From contig NZ_SIRT01000001.1 of the NCBI RefSeq assembly GCF_004310325.1, positions 434,001-498,000 on the forward strand: a DNA stretch of 64,000 nucleotides, written 5' to 3'. This document shows positions 46,733-57,900 of this stretch, piece after piece. How positions within the stretch are numbered: position 1 is the first letter of the stretch; each line of letters opens with the position of its first letter. Both the position numbers and the translations under genes were made by a program. This DNA is from Hyunsoonleella flava (GTDB lineage: Bacteria > Bacteroidota > Bacteroidia > Flavobacteriales > Flavobacteriaceae). A model generated the notes under the pieces. It was not told where the DNA came from and did not search any database. It saw only the letters and a list, made by a program, of their open reading frames with translations.

Positions 46733-47809
46733 ATGACGCCCGATTATACCAAAGTACACAACAGGTTTAAATTAGAAGGATTTCACTACAACCATGAAGA
46801 CTTAATGGAAGTAGCCTACAGTTTTGTTAAGGAAGGCTACCCATATCAGCAACAGTTAGGACTTTTTTTACTGGATTGGTTGGACAAGAAAGATTATATT
46901 AAAGTGCAAACTTCAGGTTCTACTGGCAAGCCAAAAATCTTAAAAATCAAGAAGCAAGCCATGATAAATTCTGCAATTACTACCGGTGATTTTTTTGATT
47001 TATCACCTGGAAAAAAAGTGTTGAATTGTTTACCGTCAAACTTTATTGCTGGAAAAATGATGATGGTTAGAGCCATAGTTTTAGGGCTTGAAGTAGATAT
47101 GGTGGTACCATCGTCTCTACCAAGAATAGACTATGAAAAGGATTATGACTTTTGTGCATTTACACCAATGCAATTAAAAAACTTTGCAAGATATTTAAAG
47201 TCGATTAAAACGGTAATTGTAGGAGGGGGGCGTGTTTCAAGTCATATTAAAGACTTGATAAAGGATAAAAAACCTCAAGTGTATGAGACCTATGGCATGA
47301 CGGAAACCGTATCGCATATTGCAGTGAAGAAACTAAACAATTTTACTGGTGATGCATCAGACAATTATTTTACTACGTTGCCCGGAATAGAAATTGCGAC
47401 AGACGATAGAGGATGCTTGGTGATTAAAGCTCCAAAACTTTCAGATGAAACCATAGTAACGAACGATTTAGTAGAAATCTATTCTGAAAACCAATTTGAA
47501 TGGATTGGACGATTTGACAATATGATTAATACTGGAGGCATCAAAGTGTTTCCAGAGAAAATAGAGCAGAAGCTGCAGGATAAAATGGATGGCAGACAAT
47601 TTTTTATTCACGGTATTAAAGACGATACTTTAGGAGAAAAGATTGTTATGGTTATTGAAGGCAACAAAAAAGACTTAGACACCTCATTATTTGATGTTTT
47701 AGATAAATATGAAAAACCAAAAGATATTTTCTTTACCCGTAGGTTTAAAGAAACTGCATCTGGAAAAATTCATAGAGCCAAAACCATTCAATCTGTATTA
47801 GAGTCATAA
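46733..47809 (+). CDS. menE: o-succinylbenzoate-CoA ligase
   Basis: This 358-residue adenylate-forming enzyme is short for the family (bacterial MenE is often 450-490 residues). It keeps TSGSTGKPK, YETYGMTET, the later GRFDNMINTGG hinge and the final catalytic Lys in ASGKIHR. It activates o-succinylbenzoate to its CoA ester for MenB. The short N-terminal part is usual for Bacteroidota versions. It is the last gene before the terminator. Confidence 0.92.
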   Translation: MTPDYTKVHNRFKLEGFHYNHEDLMEVAYSFVKEGYPYQQQLGLFLLDWLDKKDYIKVQTSGSTGKPKILKIKKQAMINSAITTGDFFDLSPGKKVLNCLPSNFIAGKMMMVRAIVLGLEVDMVVPSSLPRIDYEKDYDFCAFTPMQLKNFARYLKSIKTVIVGGGRVSSHIKDLIKDKKPQVYETYGMTETVSHIAVKKLNNFTGDASDNYFTTLPGIEIATDDRGCLVIKAPKLSDETIVTNDLVEIYSENQFEWIGRFDNMINTGGIKVFPEKIEQKLQDKMDGRQFFIHGIKDDTLGEKIVMVIEGNKKDLDTSLFDVLDKYEKPKDIFFTRRFKETASGKIHRAKTIQSVLES

Positions 47810-47843
47810 AAAAATCCGAATCATATTAGTGATTCGGATTTTT
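47808..47843 (+). terminator. Terminator of the menaquinone operon
   Basis: A 13-bp stem (AAAATCCGAATCA with TGATTCGGATTTT, loop of 6) with a T-run directly follows menE. The A-rich left side lets it also serve the convergent yebC-like gene. Confidence 0.9.
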
Positions 47844-47862
47844 AATTTTATTTAGATATACC

Positions 47863-48609
47863 TTAATCTGTAGTCTCTTCCATAGTGTGATACACATTTT
47901 GTACATCATCATCTTCTTCCAATTTTTCTAATAGTTTTTCTACGTCAGCCGCTTGTTTAACAGAAAGAGGTTTGGTGACTTGCGGAATACGCTCAAAGCC
48001 AGAAGACAAAATTTCAATATTATTTTCTTCTAGATAAGATTGAATTTTACCAAAGCTTTCAAATGGTGCATATATCATGACGCTGTTAACTTCATTACCA
48101 TCCGCATCTTCATCAGTGTCTTCAAAAATCTCTTCTACACCAAAATCAATAAGCTCTAGTTCTAATTCTTCCAAATCAAGTGCTTCACCTTTAATTTTGA
48201 AGTTACAAGTATGGTCAAACATAAAAACCACTGATCCAGAGGTACCTAAACTACCGTCGCATTTATTAAAATAACTGCGAACATTAGCTACAGTTCTCGT
48301 GTTGTTATCCGTTGCGGTTTCTACCAAAACAGCAATACCGTGAGGGGCGTAGCCTTCAAAAACCACTTCCTTATAGTCACCTTGATTCTTATCGCTGGCA
48401 CGTTTTATGGCACGCTCTATATTGTCCTTAGGCATGTTAACAGACTTGGCATTCTGTATCACAGCCCTTAAACGGGAATTACTATCGGGATCGGGACCAC
48501 CTTCCTTTACCGCCATAACGATATCCTTACCAATTCTGGTAAAGGCTTTACTCATGGCAGACCAACGTTTCATTTTTCTTGCTTTCCTAAATTCAAAAGC
48601 TCTTCCCAT
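47863..48609 (-). CDS. YebC/PmpR-family regulator or translation factor
   Basis: This 248-residue protein has the family opening MGRAFEFRKARKMKRW and the three-domain body with GGPDPDSN, NMPKDNIERAIK, and GSLGTSGSVVFMF. YebC proteins are described both as DNA-binding regulators and as ribosome-associated factors that ease stalling; the sequence cannot decide. It is convergent with menE. Confidence 0.95.
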   Translation of the reverse strand: MGRAFEFRKARKMKRWSAMSKAFTRIGKDIVMAVKEGGPDPDSNSRLRAVIQNAKSVNMPKDNIERAIKRASDKNQGDYKEVVFEGYAPHGIAVLVETATDNNTRTVANVRSYFNKCDGSLGTSGSVVFMFDHTCNFKIKGEALDLEELELELIDFGVEEIFEDTDEDADGNEVNSVMIYAPFESFGKIQSYLEENNIEILSSGFERIPQVTKPLSVKQAADVEKLLEKLEEDDDVQNVYHTMEETTD

Positions 48610-48698
48610 TTTTATATCAATTAAAAAGTTACAAGTATTTAAGTGCCTAAAGTGTGAGCCACTTTAGAGTTTCGCAAATTTAAAAAAATTACAAAAAC

Positions 48699-49733
48699 TT
48701 ATTGCTTCGGAATATGTTTAGATAAAAATCGCTCATTAGCTCCGTTTAATTTGTTTAGTATAATTTGTCTGTTTTTATTCAATTCTGCATTTGTTTTATT
48801 GTAATCTTTAACGCCTTTATTCATTTTTTTTACTTGTTGGTTGTATTCTGCTATTTGTTCTTTGGTGCGTTTTCGTTGTGGTGTGCTTTCAATAGCTTTT
48901 TTTATGGTTTCAAAATCTTCATTCAATACCAAAAATTCAGTAATAACAGGTATTTTATTATCTGCTTCATCAATAAAAAAATTAAAAGCCTCTTTGGTGG
49001 CATTAATAATACTCTTATCGCCTTTGTAAAGTTCAATATTCTCTAAAAGCTTTAGCCCTTCTTTGGCAGACGCACTTAATGCTGCAGCACTTTGCTCTAT
49101 AGCACCAACATCACCTTTATTTAAGGCATCTATTAAATAAACTTCATTAATGTAAACCTTAAAGTATTTTAAATACATTTCCTTGTAGTGCTTAAATACT
49201 TCATTTGAGATGGTCATTTTTTTACCTAAATCAGATTCACTTTCTAGAATATTTATATTGTGCTTATTGGCAAACGCATAAAAATCAGTCTCATATTGTT
49301 GTTGTGATTCTTCTAATTTTTCATCTGCCATTTCTTGTGCCAACATATAGGCCTCCATAAGGTCATAAGACTGTTCTGCTACTTCTTTCATATCTATAAT
49401 TTTGGCATAATCCTCTTTAAGAAGGTTCAAATTAAAATTAAGATGCTTTAGTACTTGATTTTTATACGTATTGCCATCAAAACCTTCGGCTTTTGTAATT
49501 TTGGCAATGGCACGTTCAACGGTTTTAATCAATATTTTTCTTCGACTATCAATGGTTCTATCGCTTTTACTATGTGCCAAGGCTTTGGTGTAGTTCCACA
49601 TGTTTCTTGTAATGCTTTTTTGCTCTTTTCCCACAAAATCAAGGTAATCAGTAGGTGTTTTAAAGGTTTGTGCATTCATCATAATGGTTGCAAATAGGCA
49701 TAGCAAAATGGAGTACGTTCTTTTAAGGTTCAT
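48699..49733 (-). CDS. Secreted helical protein of unknown function
   Basis: This 344-residue protein has a signal peptide (about 1-21, MNAQ) followed by an almost wholly helical, Lys/Glu-rich sequence with long coiled-coil-prone stretches, including a C-terminal part (about 285-335). No known domain is recognised. It begins 10 bases after the S41 protease gene and is the last gene of the PCD-S41 operon, so it may be a substrate or adaptor of the protease. Confidence 0.75.
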   Translation of the reverse strand: MNLKRTYSILLCLFATIMMNAQTFKTPTDYLDFVGKEQKSITRNMWNYTKALAHSKSDRTIDSRRKILIKTVERAIAKITKAEGFDGNTYKNQVLKHLNFNLNLLKEDYAKIIDMKEVAEQSYDLMEAYMLAQEMADEKLEESQQQYETDFYAFANKHNINILESESDLGKKMTISNEVFKHYKEMYLKYFKVYINEVYLIDALNKGDVGAIEQSAAALSASAKEGLKLLENIELYKGDKSIINATKEAFNFFIDEADNKIPVITEFLVLNEDFETIKKAIESTPQRKRTKEQIAEYNQQVKKMNKGVKDYNKTNAELNKNRQIILNKLNGANERFLSKHIPKQ

Positions 49734-49743
49734 GTGTTTAGTA

Positions 49744-51810
49744 TTAATTGTGATTTGTTGATGTAATATCGTTTAAAATGTAAAAAGCTTCTATAATCAT
49801 AGCGTCATTTGATAACTCTTTGATGACCTCAATATTTTCTTTACTTTTCTTTGGATTGTATTTTAAGACTTTGCTAGTTGCTGAAGTATTTTCAATAATA
49901 ACATTATCATTTTCTACAGTTATCTTATTGGTGAAACTTTCCCATAGCTTCTGGTAAGCATTGATATCTGAAAAAACATTATCTAAAGTGAGGGCATATT
50001 GTATTTTTTTATTGATATAGTCGTTAAGGACACTTTTATTGATATTTGAAATGAGTTTGAAATTCTGATTTTGGGTGATACGTTTTTTACTTTTTTCAGA
50101 AAGAGAATTTATATCAAACCCTTTTAATGCACGATGTGCGAGAGACACTTCTACGGAGTCGTTGGGTAGGGCATAATCCAAGTAAATTTCTTCAGTTTTA
50201 AAACCATCGTAAAGGGAAGGTAGTTGTATATCTGGTATAATACCTAAGCCTTGGTGGCTTTTTCCTGTTGGTCTATAAAAACGTTCTACAGTAAGTTTAG
50301 CAAATCCAAAATCCTGTTTTTCATCTACTGGCAATACAATTTGTGCACTTGATTTACCATGTGTAGAAGTGCCAACAATTAGGGCACGTCCATAATCCTG
50401 CATTACAGAAGCAAAAAGCTCTGAAGCCGAAGCACTAAAATGATTTACCAAAACAATCAATGGAGCAGTAAATACTGCACCACGCTTACTGTCTTTTAAA
50501 GTATAGGTTTCGCCATTATTATATTTCATTATCATTAAGGGGCCACGATCTATAAACATGCCTGATAAATCCATGGCTTCTTTTAGAGAGCCACCACCGT
50601 TGAACCTTAAATCTATAATCAATCCGTTGATGCCCTCCTTCTTCAGCTTGTACACTTCCTTGGCAACATCATTGGCTACTCCTAATCCTTGTGGGGATTC
50701 AAAATCCGTATAAAACTGTGGAATCTTGATGTAGCCTATTTTAAGCGCTTCAGATATATCTTTAATGATATACCCTCTAGCATTGTTTTCTTCATTTTCA
50801 ACTAAACTTTTAATGAGCTTAACATCTTTTATAAGTCCGCTTGATTTTTTTATTTTGAAAGTCGCTTCATGCTGAGATTCATCATTTAAAAATTCCAAAA
50901 CATCTTCATTTGAGACACAATAGGTTTCTAAAATGGTATGATTTGATGACACAGATTTTATAATATCGTTTACTTCCAGATTCGCATTTTTAAAAGCAGG
51001 ACTTCCTGGGGCAATATGTGAGACTACAATATCTCCATTTTCATTCTTGCTTGTAGTAATTCCAAATGATAGTTGATTATTACCCAACCCATGCTCAAAG
51101 ACATTTTTCTCTGTATTGCTAAAAAAAGTAGAGTGGGGGTCATGATAATTTAAAAAAGCATTCAAAAAAGCATGTTCCACAAATTGATGGATACCACCTT
51201 TGGCGTTGGAAATTTCATCAAGAAAGCACAACTCCTTTTCTACAACTTTTTTCTTAATTGCGGGTTCTTTTATTTTGAAGTTTTTGCGCAACACCTCAAG
51301 GTTAGTAGTGTCTTCCATCATGTCCGTCAGTACCTTGTATCTTAATCGTTTAGCCCAATATTTCTTAGCTTTTTCATCATTTTTAAAGTAACCAAAATCC
51401 CTATTTGCATCAAAATACAGTGTATCTGTTCCTGTATAGTCCAGTTCCAAATTTGAAAGTTCACTTAAATAAGATTTTGAAGCAGCAATACGCTTTTCAA
51501 GATGCTTAACATAGGTTTTAATAAATTCACAATTACCCGTATTGATGTAATCATCAAGTTGATAGGTGTGTTCTTTAAAAAGATTAATATCACTTTTTGT
51601 AAACAAACACTTTTTAGAATCAAGATGAGAAATGAAAAGTTGAAACACACCTTTAGATAATGAATCATCCACTTTTTTAGGAGCAAAGTGCTCTTTTTTA
51701 ACTAAAGTTTTTAGTCCTGAAAGTTGTTTACAAAAATTTGGGTTTTGTGCAAATACAAAACTGTAAAAACACAAAAAACAAACAAATAAAGTAATGGTAG
51801 TGTTACGCAT
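49744..51810 (-). CDS. Tail-specific protease-like S41 peptidase (Prc/CtpA)
   Basis: This 688-residue protein has a signal peptide (about 1-21). The order is a helical N-terminal domain, a PDZ domain (about 245-335), and a catalytic S41 core with Ser461 in the ASASE segment and Lys486 in THGK, the same 25-residue spacing as E. coli Prc. A C-terminal helical part like the Prc tail follows. It should degrade proteins in the periplasm. It lies between the PCD gene (17-base gap) and the unknown secreted protein. Confidence 0.93.
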   Translation of the reverse strand: MRNTTITLFVCFLCFYSFVFAQNPNFCKQLSGLKTLVKKEHFAPKKVDDSLSKGVFQLFISHLDSKKCLFTKSDINLFKEHTYQLDDYINTGNCEFIKTYVKHLEKRIAASKSYLSELSNLELDYTGTDTLYFDANRDFGYFKNDEKAKKYWAKRLRYKVLTDMMEDTTNLEVLRKNFKIKEPAIKKKVVEKELCFLDEISNAKGGIHQFVEHAFLNAFLNYHDPHSTFFSNTEKNVFEHGLGNNQLSFGITTSKNENGDIVVSHIAPGSPAFKNANLEVNDIIKSVSSNHTILETYCVSNEDVLEFLNDESQHEATFKIKKSSGLIKDVKLIKSLVENEENNARGYIIKDISEALKIGYIKIPQFYTDFESPQGLGVANDVAKEVYKLKKEGINGLIIDLRFNGGGSLKEAMDLSGMFIDRGPLMIMKYNNGETYTLKDSKRGAVFTAPLIVLVNHFSASASELFASVMQDYGRALIVGTSTHGKSSAQIVLPVDEKQDFGFAKLTVERFYRPTGKSHQGLGIIPDIQLPSLYDGFKTEEIYLDYALPNDSVEVSLAHRALKGFDINSLSEKSKKRITQNQNFKLISNINKSVLNDYINKKIQYALTLDNVFSDINAYQKLWESFTNKITVENDNVIIENTSATSKVLKYNPKKSKENIEVIKELSNDAMIIEAFYILNDITSTNHN

Positions 51811-51827
51811 AAAACAATCAAGAAGTC

Positions 51828-52118
51828 TTACTCCTCTTGCTCTACAATAGTTTCAATAGCTTCGGCAAGTTTAAAATCCTTATTCGTAACGCCACCCGCA
51901 TCATGAGTGGATAATGATATGGTTAATACATTATAGACATTCGACCAATTAGGATGATGATTTAACGCTTCACATTCAAAAGCAATACGACTCATAGCGC
52001 TAAAACAGTCCTTAAAATTTTCAAATTCAAACTCTGCATGAATGGCATTGTCAAAATATTCCCAATCAGGAAAACGCAATAATTTAGCTTCGATATCTTC
52101 TTTTGAAAGTCTATTCAT
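51828..52118 (-). CDS. Pterin-4a-carbinolamine dehydratase (PCD/DCoH)
   Basis: This 96-residue protein has the PCD core: His-His in EALNHHPNWSNVYN and the late THDAGGVTNKDFKLA. It dehydrates 4a-hydroxytetrahydrobiopterin after aromatic amino acid hydroxylation. No phenylalanine hydroxylase is in the window, and many bacteria carry PCD for other pterin steps. First gene of its operon. Confidence 0.93.
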   Translation of the reverse strand: MNRLSKEDIEAKLLRFPDWEYFDNAIHAEFEFENFKDCFSAMSRIAFECEALNHHPNWSNVYNVLTISLSTHDAGGVTNKDFKLAEAIETIVEQEE

Positions 52119-52228
52119 GTTATATCAATTTTATAGCCTTAGGCTTGTAATTTAATTGATACTAATTTAAAGAATTTTCGTAAGCAAGGACACGTCTTTT
52201 AACAAGTTTTCAAGTCTTTAAACGAATA

Positions 52229-53065
52229 TTATTTTAGCTCTGTTATGAGATCTTGACTCTGAATTTGAAGGTGTTTGGGAAGTTTATTGAATTTTGGTAG
52301 AACGGCTAAGTACCTGTCATCATTTGTGGTATACACTCTTTTATATTGCGCTGTTTTGTTTAATTCTAAAGACGAAACCAACTCTTTTATGAATTCGTCA
52401 TGATGCACTAAATCTGTACTTCCGAGATGGAAAATACCATGTTTATTTCTATTGATGATATAATGGATTTGTTGCGTTAGCTTAGAGTCTGTAGTAACAT
52501 TCATTATCAAATTAGGGAAGACTTCAACAGGTACTTTTTCCTTGATATTTTGAAGGATTTCATTAATTCTGGGCGAATGATTGCCAAATACCATTGGTAA
52601 TCTTAAAATAGCGACTTGCTTTTTGGGCAAGCGCAACAACATATTTTCAATTTTTATTTTGAAATGCCCGTAAACACTGTTGCTTAAGGTTTTGTCTTGC
52701 TCATAACTTGGGTATTTGCTATACGCATCAAATACATTGGCAGATGACAAAAACAGAAGCTTTATCTGTTTTGAAAATACATATTCCGCAAGATGTTGGT
52801 GCAACAATACCTGTTTAGAAAAATCGCCCCGAAGTGCTGAAATTATTGTGGTGGGTTTAACGATATCTAAAATTTCATAAATATCATCTTCCTCAAAATT
52901 ATATTGAAAAAAATGGTGGTTTTTCTCCAGTTGTTTGTTGGACGTGTTATAGGTAGCAAAGGTCCTAAAATAGGAGCACAGTTCGCTGTAAATAGCGTTC
53001 CCTAAAAAGCCACTTCCGCCAAGAATTAAAATTGTGTGTTTATGTGCCCGCTCCATCTTCGCCAT
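52229..53065 (-). CDS. NAD(P)-binding sugar-nucleotide reductase/epimerase-like protein (RmlD-like SDR)
   Basis: This 278-residue extended SDR has the nucleotide-binding GGSGFLGNAI (about 16-25), a central YGHFKIK in place of the usual YxxxK (Y-x-x-x-K kept), and RLPMVFG. It resembles dTDP-4-dehydrorhamnose reductase, but the substrate is uncertain. It follows gcvT by 14 bases. A second in-frame ATG at residue 4 is possible. Confidence 0.82.
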   Translation of the reverse strand: MAKMERAHKHTILILGGSGFLGNAIYSELCSYFRTFATYNTSNKQLEKNHHFFQYNFEEDDIYEILDIVKPTTIISALRGDFSKQVLLHQHLAEYVFSKQIKLLFLSSANVFDAYSKYPSYEQDKTLSNSVYGHFKIKIENMLLRLPKKQVAILRLPMVFGNHSPRINEILQNIKEKVPVEVFPNLIMNVTTDSKLTQQIHYIINRNKHGIFHLGSTDLVHHDEFIKELVSSLELNKTAQYKRVYTTNDDRYLAVLPKFNKLPKHLQIQSQDLITELK

Positions 53066-53079
53066 ACATCAACATAGAC

Positions 53080-54162
53080 TTACCCTTTGTAAAATGGTAA
53101 TTTTACAACGGTTGCAGGTACTGCTTTTTTTCTAATTTGAATATTGATTTTACTTCCGGCATCAGCAAAAATAGGAGGGACGTAGCCCAAACCAATGCCT
53201 TTGCCCAAGGATGGCGCCATGGTACCAGAGGTCACATTGCCAATGATATTACCGTTGCCATCCACAATATCGTAACCATGACGTGGAATACCGCGGTCGT
53301 CTAACTCAAAACCAACTAGTTTACGTTCTGGTCCGCGTTCTTTTTCGGCTTTTAACGCGTCGCTATTAGTGAAATCTTTAGTGAATTTTGTAATCCAGCC
53401 CAAACCAGCTTCAATAGGAGAGGTGGTGTCGTCAATATCATTACCATAAAGGCAATAGCCCATTTCTAGGCGAAGTGTATCACGTGCCGCCAATCCTATG
53501 GGTTTGATACCAAAACTATCGCCAGCTTCCAAAACCTTATCCCAAATTTGTTGTACTTCGCTGTTTTTACAATAAATCTCAAAACCGCCACTGCCAGTAT
53601 ATCCAGTAGCCGAAATAATCACATGTTCTATACCAGCAAAATCACCCACCACAAAATTGTAAAACTTAATTGCGGATAAATCTACACTGGTTAAAGATTG
53701 CATTGCTTCCACAGCTTTTGGACCTTGAATGGCGAGTAGGGAATAGTCGGCACTTAAATCGCGCATGGTAGCCCCAACATCGTTTTTGGATTGAATCCAG
53801 TTCCAATCTTTTTCAATATTACTGGCGTTTACCACTAACAAATAGGTGTGTTCCTTAACGCGATAAATAATTAAATCGTCCACGATACCGCCATCGTCAT
53901 TGGGTAAGCAGCTGTATTGTGCCTTACCAATAGCGAGTTTAGATGCATCATTGCTGGACACTTTTTGAATTAATTCCAGGGCGTGTGGCCCTTCAATTAA
54001 AAATTCACCCATGTGGGACACATCAAAAACACCAACAGCGTTTCGTACCGTTTCGTGTTCTGCAGTAACGCCTTCGTATTGTACAGGCATATTGAAACCC
54101 GCAAAAGGCACCATTTTAGCACCAAGAGCTTCGTGAGTGGTTGATAAGGCAGTATGTTTCAT
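53080..54162 (-). CDS. gcvT: Aminomethyltransferase (glycine cleavage system T protein)
   Basis: This 360-residue protein transfers the methylene group from the H-protein arm to tetrahydrofolate. The family signatures are seen throughout: [56 protein letters not shown] and the late [16 protein letters not shown]. Length is normal. gcvH and gcvP are not in the window. Confidence 0.97.
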   Translation of the reverse strand: MKHTALSTTHEALGAKMVPFAGFNMPVQYEGVTAEHETVRNAVGVFDVSHMGEFLIEGPHALELIQKVSSNDASKLAIGKAQYSCLPNDDGGIVDDLIIYRVKEHTYLLVVNASNIEKDWNWIQSKNDVGATMRDLSADYSLLAIQGPKAVEAMQSLTSVDLSAIKFYNFVVGDFAGIEHVIISATGYTGSGGFEIYCKNSEVQQIWDKVLEAGDSFGIKPIGLAARDTLRLEMGYCLYGNDIDDTTSPIEAGLGWITKFTKDFTNSDALKAEKERGPERKLVGFELDDRGIPRHGYDIVDGNGNIIGNVTSGTMAPSLGKGIGLGYVPPIFADAGSKINIQIRKKAVPATVVKLPFYKG

Positions 54163-54182
54163 GTATTAATTATCTTTAAGCG

Positions 54183-54329
54183 TTAATGTAATAAAATGTA
54201 TAAAATTAGAAAGCATATTGCAACAATTAAAATTCCAATTAAAAACCCTTTAATTGGTTTAGCGGAATTAGCAATATCATGAATTGTTGCTCCAAAAAAT
54301 TTAATAATTCCAACAAGAATATCTTCCAT
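54183..54329 (-). CDS. Small membrane protein (48 residues)
   Basis: An ATG at 54329 gives 48 residues with one hydrophobic helix at the C-terminal end (about 29-47) after an amphipathic N-terminal part. A TAnnTTTG box lies 12 bases upstream on the same strand, and the ORF nearly fills the gap before gcvT. No family is recognised. It is probably real but unproven. Confidence 0.5.
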   Translation of the reverse strand: MEDILVGIIKFFGATIHDIANSAKPIKGFLIGILIVAICFLILYILLH

Positions 54330-54341
54330 GGTCAAGGTACA

Positions 54342-54349
54342 CAAATGTA
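54342..54349 (-). promoter_or_regulatory. Candidate -7 promoter box for the 48-residue protein (and possibly gcvT)
   Basis: TACATTTG on the minus strand matches TAnnTTTG, 12 bases before the ATG at 54329. No clear -33 element. Confidence 0.4.
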
Positions 54350-54468
54350 TTGAAAATATATAGATTTTTTTGCGCTGTAAGCGCCCAATATTTTATGTTA
54401 TAACAGTAAATACAATATTTTTTTTGTATAAATTATCTTATATTGCAATAAACAACACAGATTACATA

Positions 54469-54885
54469 TTGCAAGAATTCCTCATCAATTTAAAACGTTT
54501 AGGTAAAAGAAAAATTTACACTGAAACCATTGTTGTAGAACACCAAATTAATGACTTGAAAGATTTAATTATAGCTTGTGTTTCTAGTAAGGTAAGGCAA
54601 TATAATTCCAAAAGAGAAAAAAACCAACTGCTGTCGTTTTTAACACCTTCACAAATTCAAGAGCAATCAGAAACTGGTAAAATAAGTTTTGGAGATATTG
54701 CTAATTTTAAACTGGCAGATGAAACAGAAAGTATTGAAACTGCGCTTCAAGCCTATGCAGATGGTATGTTTTTAGTGTTTTTAGATGATGAAGAAGTTTC
54801 TACGCTAGACACTAAAATTGCACTCTCTAAAGACACAAATATCACCTTTTTAAGAATGACGTTTTTAACAGGAACGTATTGGTAA
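54469..54885 (+). CDS. DUF4132-associated small protein of unknown function
   Basis: The frame is open from 54370, but that region begins with TTG and encodes an unlikely N-terminus. The TTG at 54469 gives 138 residues starting QEFLINLKRLGKRK, and I place the start there with low certainty. The C-terminal half has a regular pattern: SETGKISFGD, ETALQAYADGMFLVFLDDEE, and a final beta-rich TNITFLRMTFLTG. I recall similar small proteins beside DUF4132 genes in other bacteria. It ends 15 bases before the giant gene and surely shares its transcript. Function unknown. Confidence 0.65.
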   Translation: MQEFLINLKRLGKRKIYTETIVVEHQINDLKDLIIACVSSKVRQYNSKREKNQLLSFLTPSQIQEQSETGKISFGDIANFKLADETESIETALQAYADGMFLVFLDDEEVSTLDTKIALSKDTNITFLRMTFLTGTYW

Positions 54886-54900
54886 AAACTAAAACTGAGT

Positions 54901-57900
54901 ATGATTAAATTAGAAAACGCCCAAGCCTTTATTGAAAGCAAAAAAACTTCAAAATTACAAAGAAGTCATTTAAACGGTTTCAGCAGAAAATATAATGTTT
55001 TAGGACTTTTAATTACACAACTTTCAAAAAACACAACGCATAGTTACTACTCAAATAACGTGAACATAACGCCTTATAAAGATCATTTTGGTAGTGATGT
55101 AACCACTAATCCGTGGAAGAGTAAAGAAGGTGCAAAATTAGCCAAGTTATTATTTGGGAATTATCAAGCTAAGTACATTTCAGACATTTGGGATTTAATT
55201 TTAAAATCGCCTTACCAAAACGACTATACAAGGCGCTCGTTTAGATGTAAATCAACGGATGATTATACCGTAAACAGACTTCGGTTTCTACAAAATTTAT
55301 ATCAGTCTGGAACTTTAGGATACTCAGGGTTAAATATTCTAGAATTAGCACAATATGATATTTACGATCAATATTATTACAAAAACCATTCGTATGTATT
55401 TGCTGCTGCTTTAAATGATGAAAAAGAATCGGTAAACCTTCATAATTTAATAAAGGACATTTTTTTAGGTGAAGATGAAATTGGAGGAGTTACCAGAGGT
55501 TTAATAAAAGGTTTGTTACTAACCGAAAATCCTGAGAATTGGAAATTAGTTGAAGATTTATTGCTGGCAGCCCAACGGCAAGAAGGTTTAAGACAAACTA
55601 TTTTGGAGGCCTTGGATGAAACTTCCATTGGCGCACTACAGCATTTTATAAAAGTAATTTTAGATTACAATTTAATGCGATTTAGTAGTGTAGTTAGAGC
55701 TGTAGACACTTGGTTTGGTTTTGGCTGGGAAGCGCCTAAAACCGCAACAATAAAGCGGGTTTTAGAGCTAAGCTTATCTTTTTTTGAAAAACCTAGCTTA
55801 ACCGAAAGGGCATTAACAAGTAAAGACAATTTAGAGATTTATGTTGCTTTATGGTTTTTAGGCTTAGATGATGTTGATAATGCAAATTTAAAGGCGATTG
55901 ATTTAATAAATACAGGTAGTAAAGAGAAAAAAATACTAGCTAGTATGTTTATATCGCAAACAGGGCGAACAAATCATAAAGTTTTAGATTGGATCAACTC
56001 CAATTTTGGAAACGATTTAGAAATAGATTTCTGGGTTTTGCAAACCATACCAATTAACCCTAAGCTTAGTGATGATTTATTCAATAAAATAAAGCACTAT
56101 GGAGAAGAATTGCCTTCTAAGGGAAAAATAGTTAAAGGGCAGGTGTTTGCATGGACCGCGTATACTATTAAACCCGATTACTTTTTTGAATATTTAGTAA
56201 ATCATGCTAACAAAGACCAATACCAGTTATTGGCAAAAAATTTAAGTGCCATAACCTCTGATGAGCGTAGTAACTTTATTAGAAAGCTATTTCCAGACCA
56301 CTATTCTTGGTCTTACTACAATACTAATAAAACGAAAAACCCTAAGATTAATTTAAAAGCAGCACCTTGGAAACGAGATGTTATTCACCAAGCTATTAAG
56401 GATAGAAATACATCTGTAATGGCAACAGGAATTAACCTGTTTGAATCGATAGACTTAAATGATGATGATGTTATTGTACTTGAAGATTTACTTCAGCGTA
56501 AGAATAAAGATTTAAGAGAACATATCATTAAGCTTATACTTAAACAAAAAGAAAATAGGGTAGAAGCTATTACTTCAAATCTTATCGCATCTCCAAAAGT
56601 AGACCAAAGGCTAGCTGCTCTAGAAATAATGACTGTTTTACATGATAGTAACCGCATGGTGCCTTTTATTGATACGCAAATTAGTTTATATACTAAAAGA
56701 CCAAAACTCACTAAAAACGAGCAAGTTTATATCGATAAATTTTCTAAAACCACACAAGATTACAGTTTTGAAAACGGTTTTGGTGCTATAGATTACAGCA
56801 ATCTAGAACCACTAATTACGCCTAAAATTATTTTTGGTAAAGACAAATCATTGCTTTCCAATATCATTTCTAAAATAACCCCAAAAACTAACTTTATTTT
56901 CGGCAATTTAATTGATACTGAAAAAACGGTAAATGCAATAAATACACTAATCCGTCTTTTTGAAAAACATCAAAACTACGAGTACGAAGCACACTATCAG
57001 AATGGTGCTAAAGAAACAGTTTTACTTTCAAATAGTATCAATTTTACAGACAAAAAAGCATATCATTTAGAAGATGCAAAAGCGCAATTGCAGCTGCTTC
57101 CTATGGCAGAGGTATGGATAAACTGGTATGAAAATTCAAAATTGAACGATTTTGAACTATTGGCGGCCATCTATAACTGCGATAATTTCCCATATCTATT
57201 CAAAAGTGAAGATTACGTTCATTTTGTAAAACACTATATGCCCAATTTAAAAGGCTTGCGTTTAGTGAAAACCAATAGATGGGATTCCATAAACAAAAAA
57301 GTTGCTAGACTACTTGATTTTATATATAAAGCTTATGCCGATTTCCCAACACTATTACAGTTTAAAATAGACCTATTTGAAGATGCTATTGCAAGAATTC
57401 CAGAAGATTTAAAGCGTAAAACCTCTAAAGAGCGATGGAATAACAAAGTAACACATTGGACAGATATTATTGAATATCAAACTTTAGATTTGAATGCATT
57501 AGGAACAGAATTGCATCAAATCTCAAACAATACCAAATTACTGAAACGCTATTGGGATTTAAAAATGTATCTATTTGCAGCAAAATTAACTTATCCTAAA
57601 GTGCCAACTGATATTTCTGAAATTGCCAAAACAAACGTTTCTATTTTACAACCAAATTTCCCGCCAGAATGGATTACAGTTGCACTATACAAAGCAAATA
57701 CTATAAGTGCAGATGATTTTAAATATCAGTTACTTGTAAATACCGATTTGCTAAATATTATAGAGAAAACCAGATATTATAGGCACAACGATGTCAATAT
57801 TGATGGCATACCTCATGATATTGCACATGATTTAAAGAAGAACATGATTTCTGTGGAGTTGGAGCGGGGAGACTTGGCTACAGAGGCAACGCATTACATG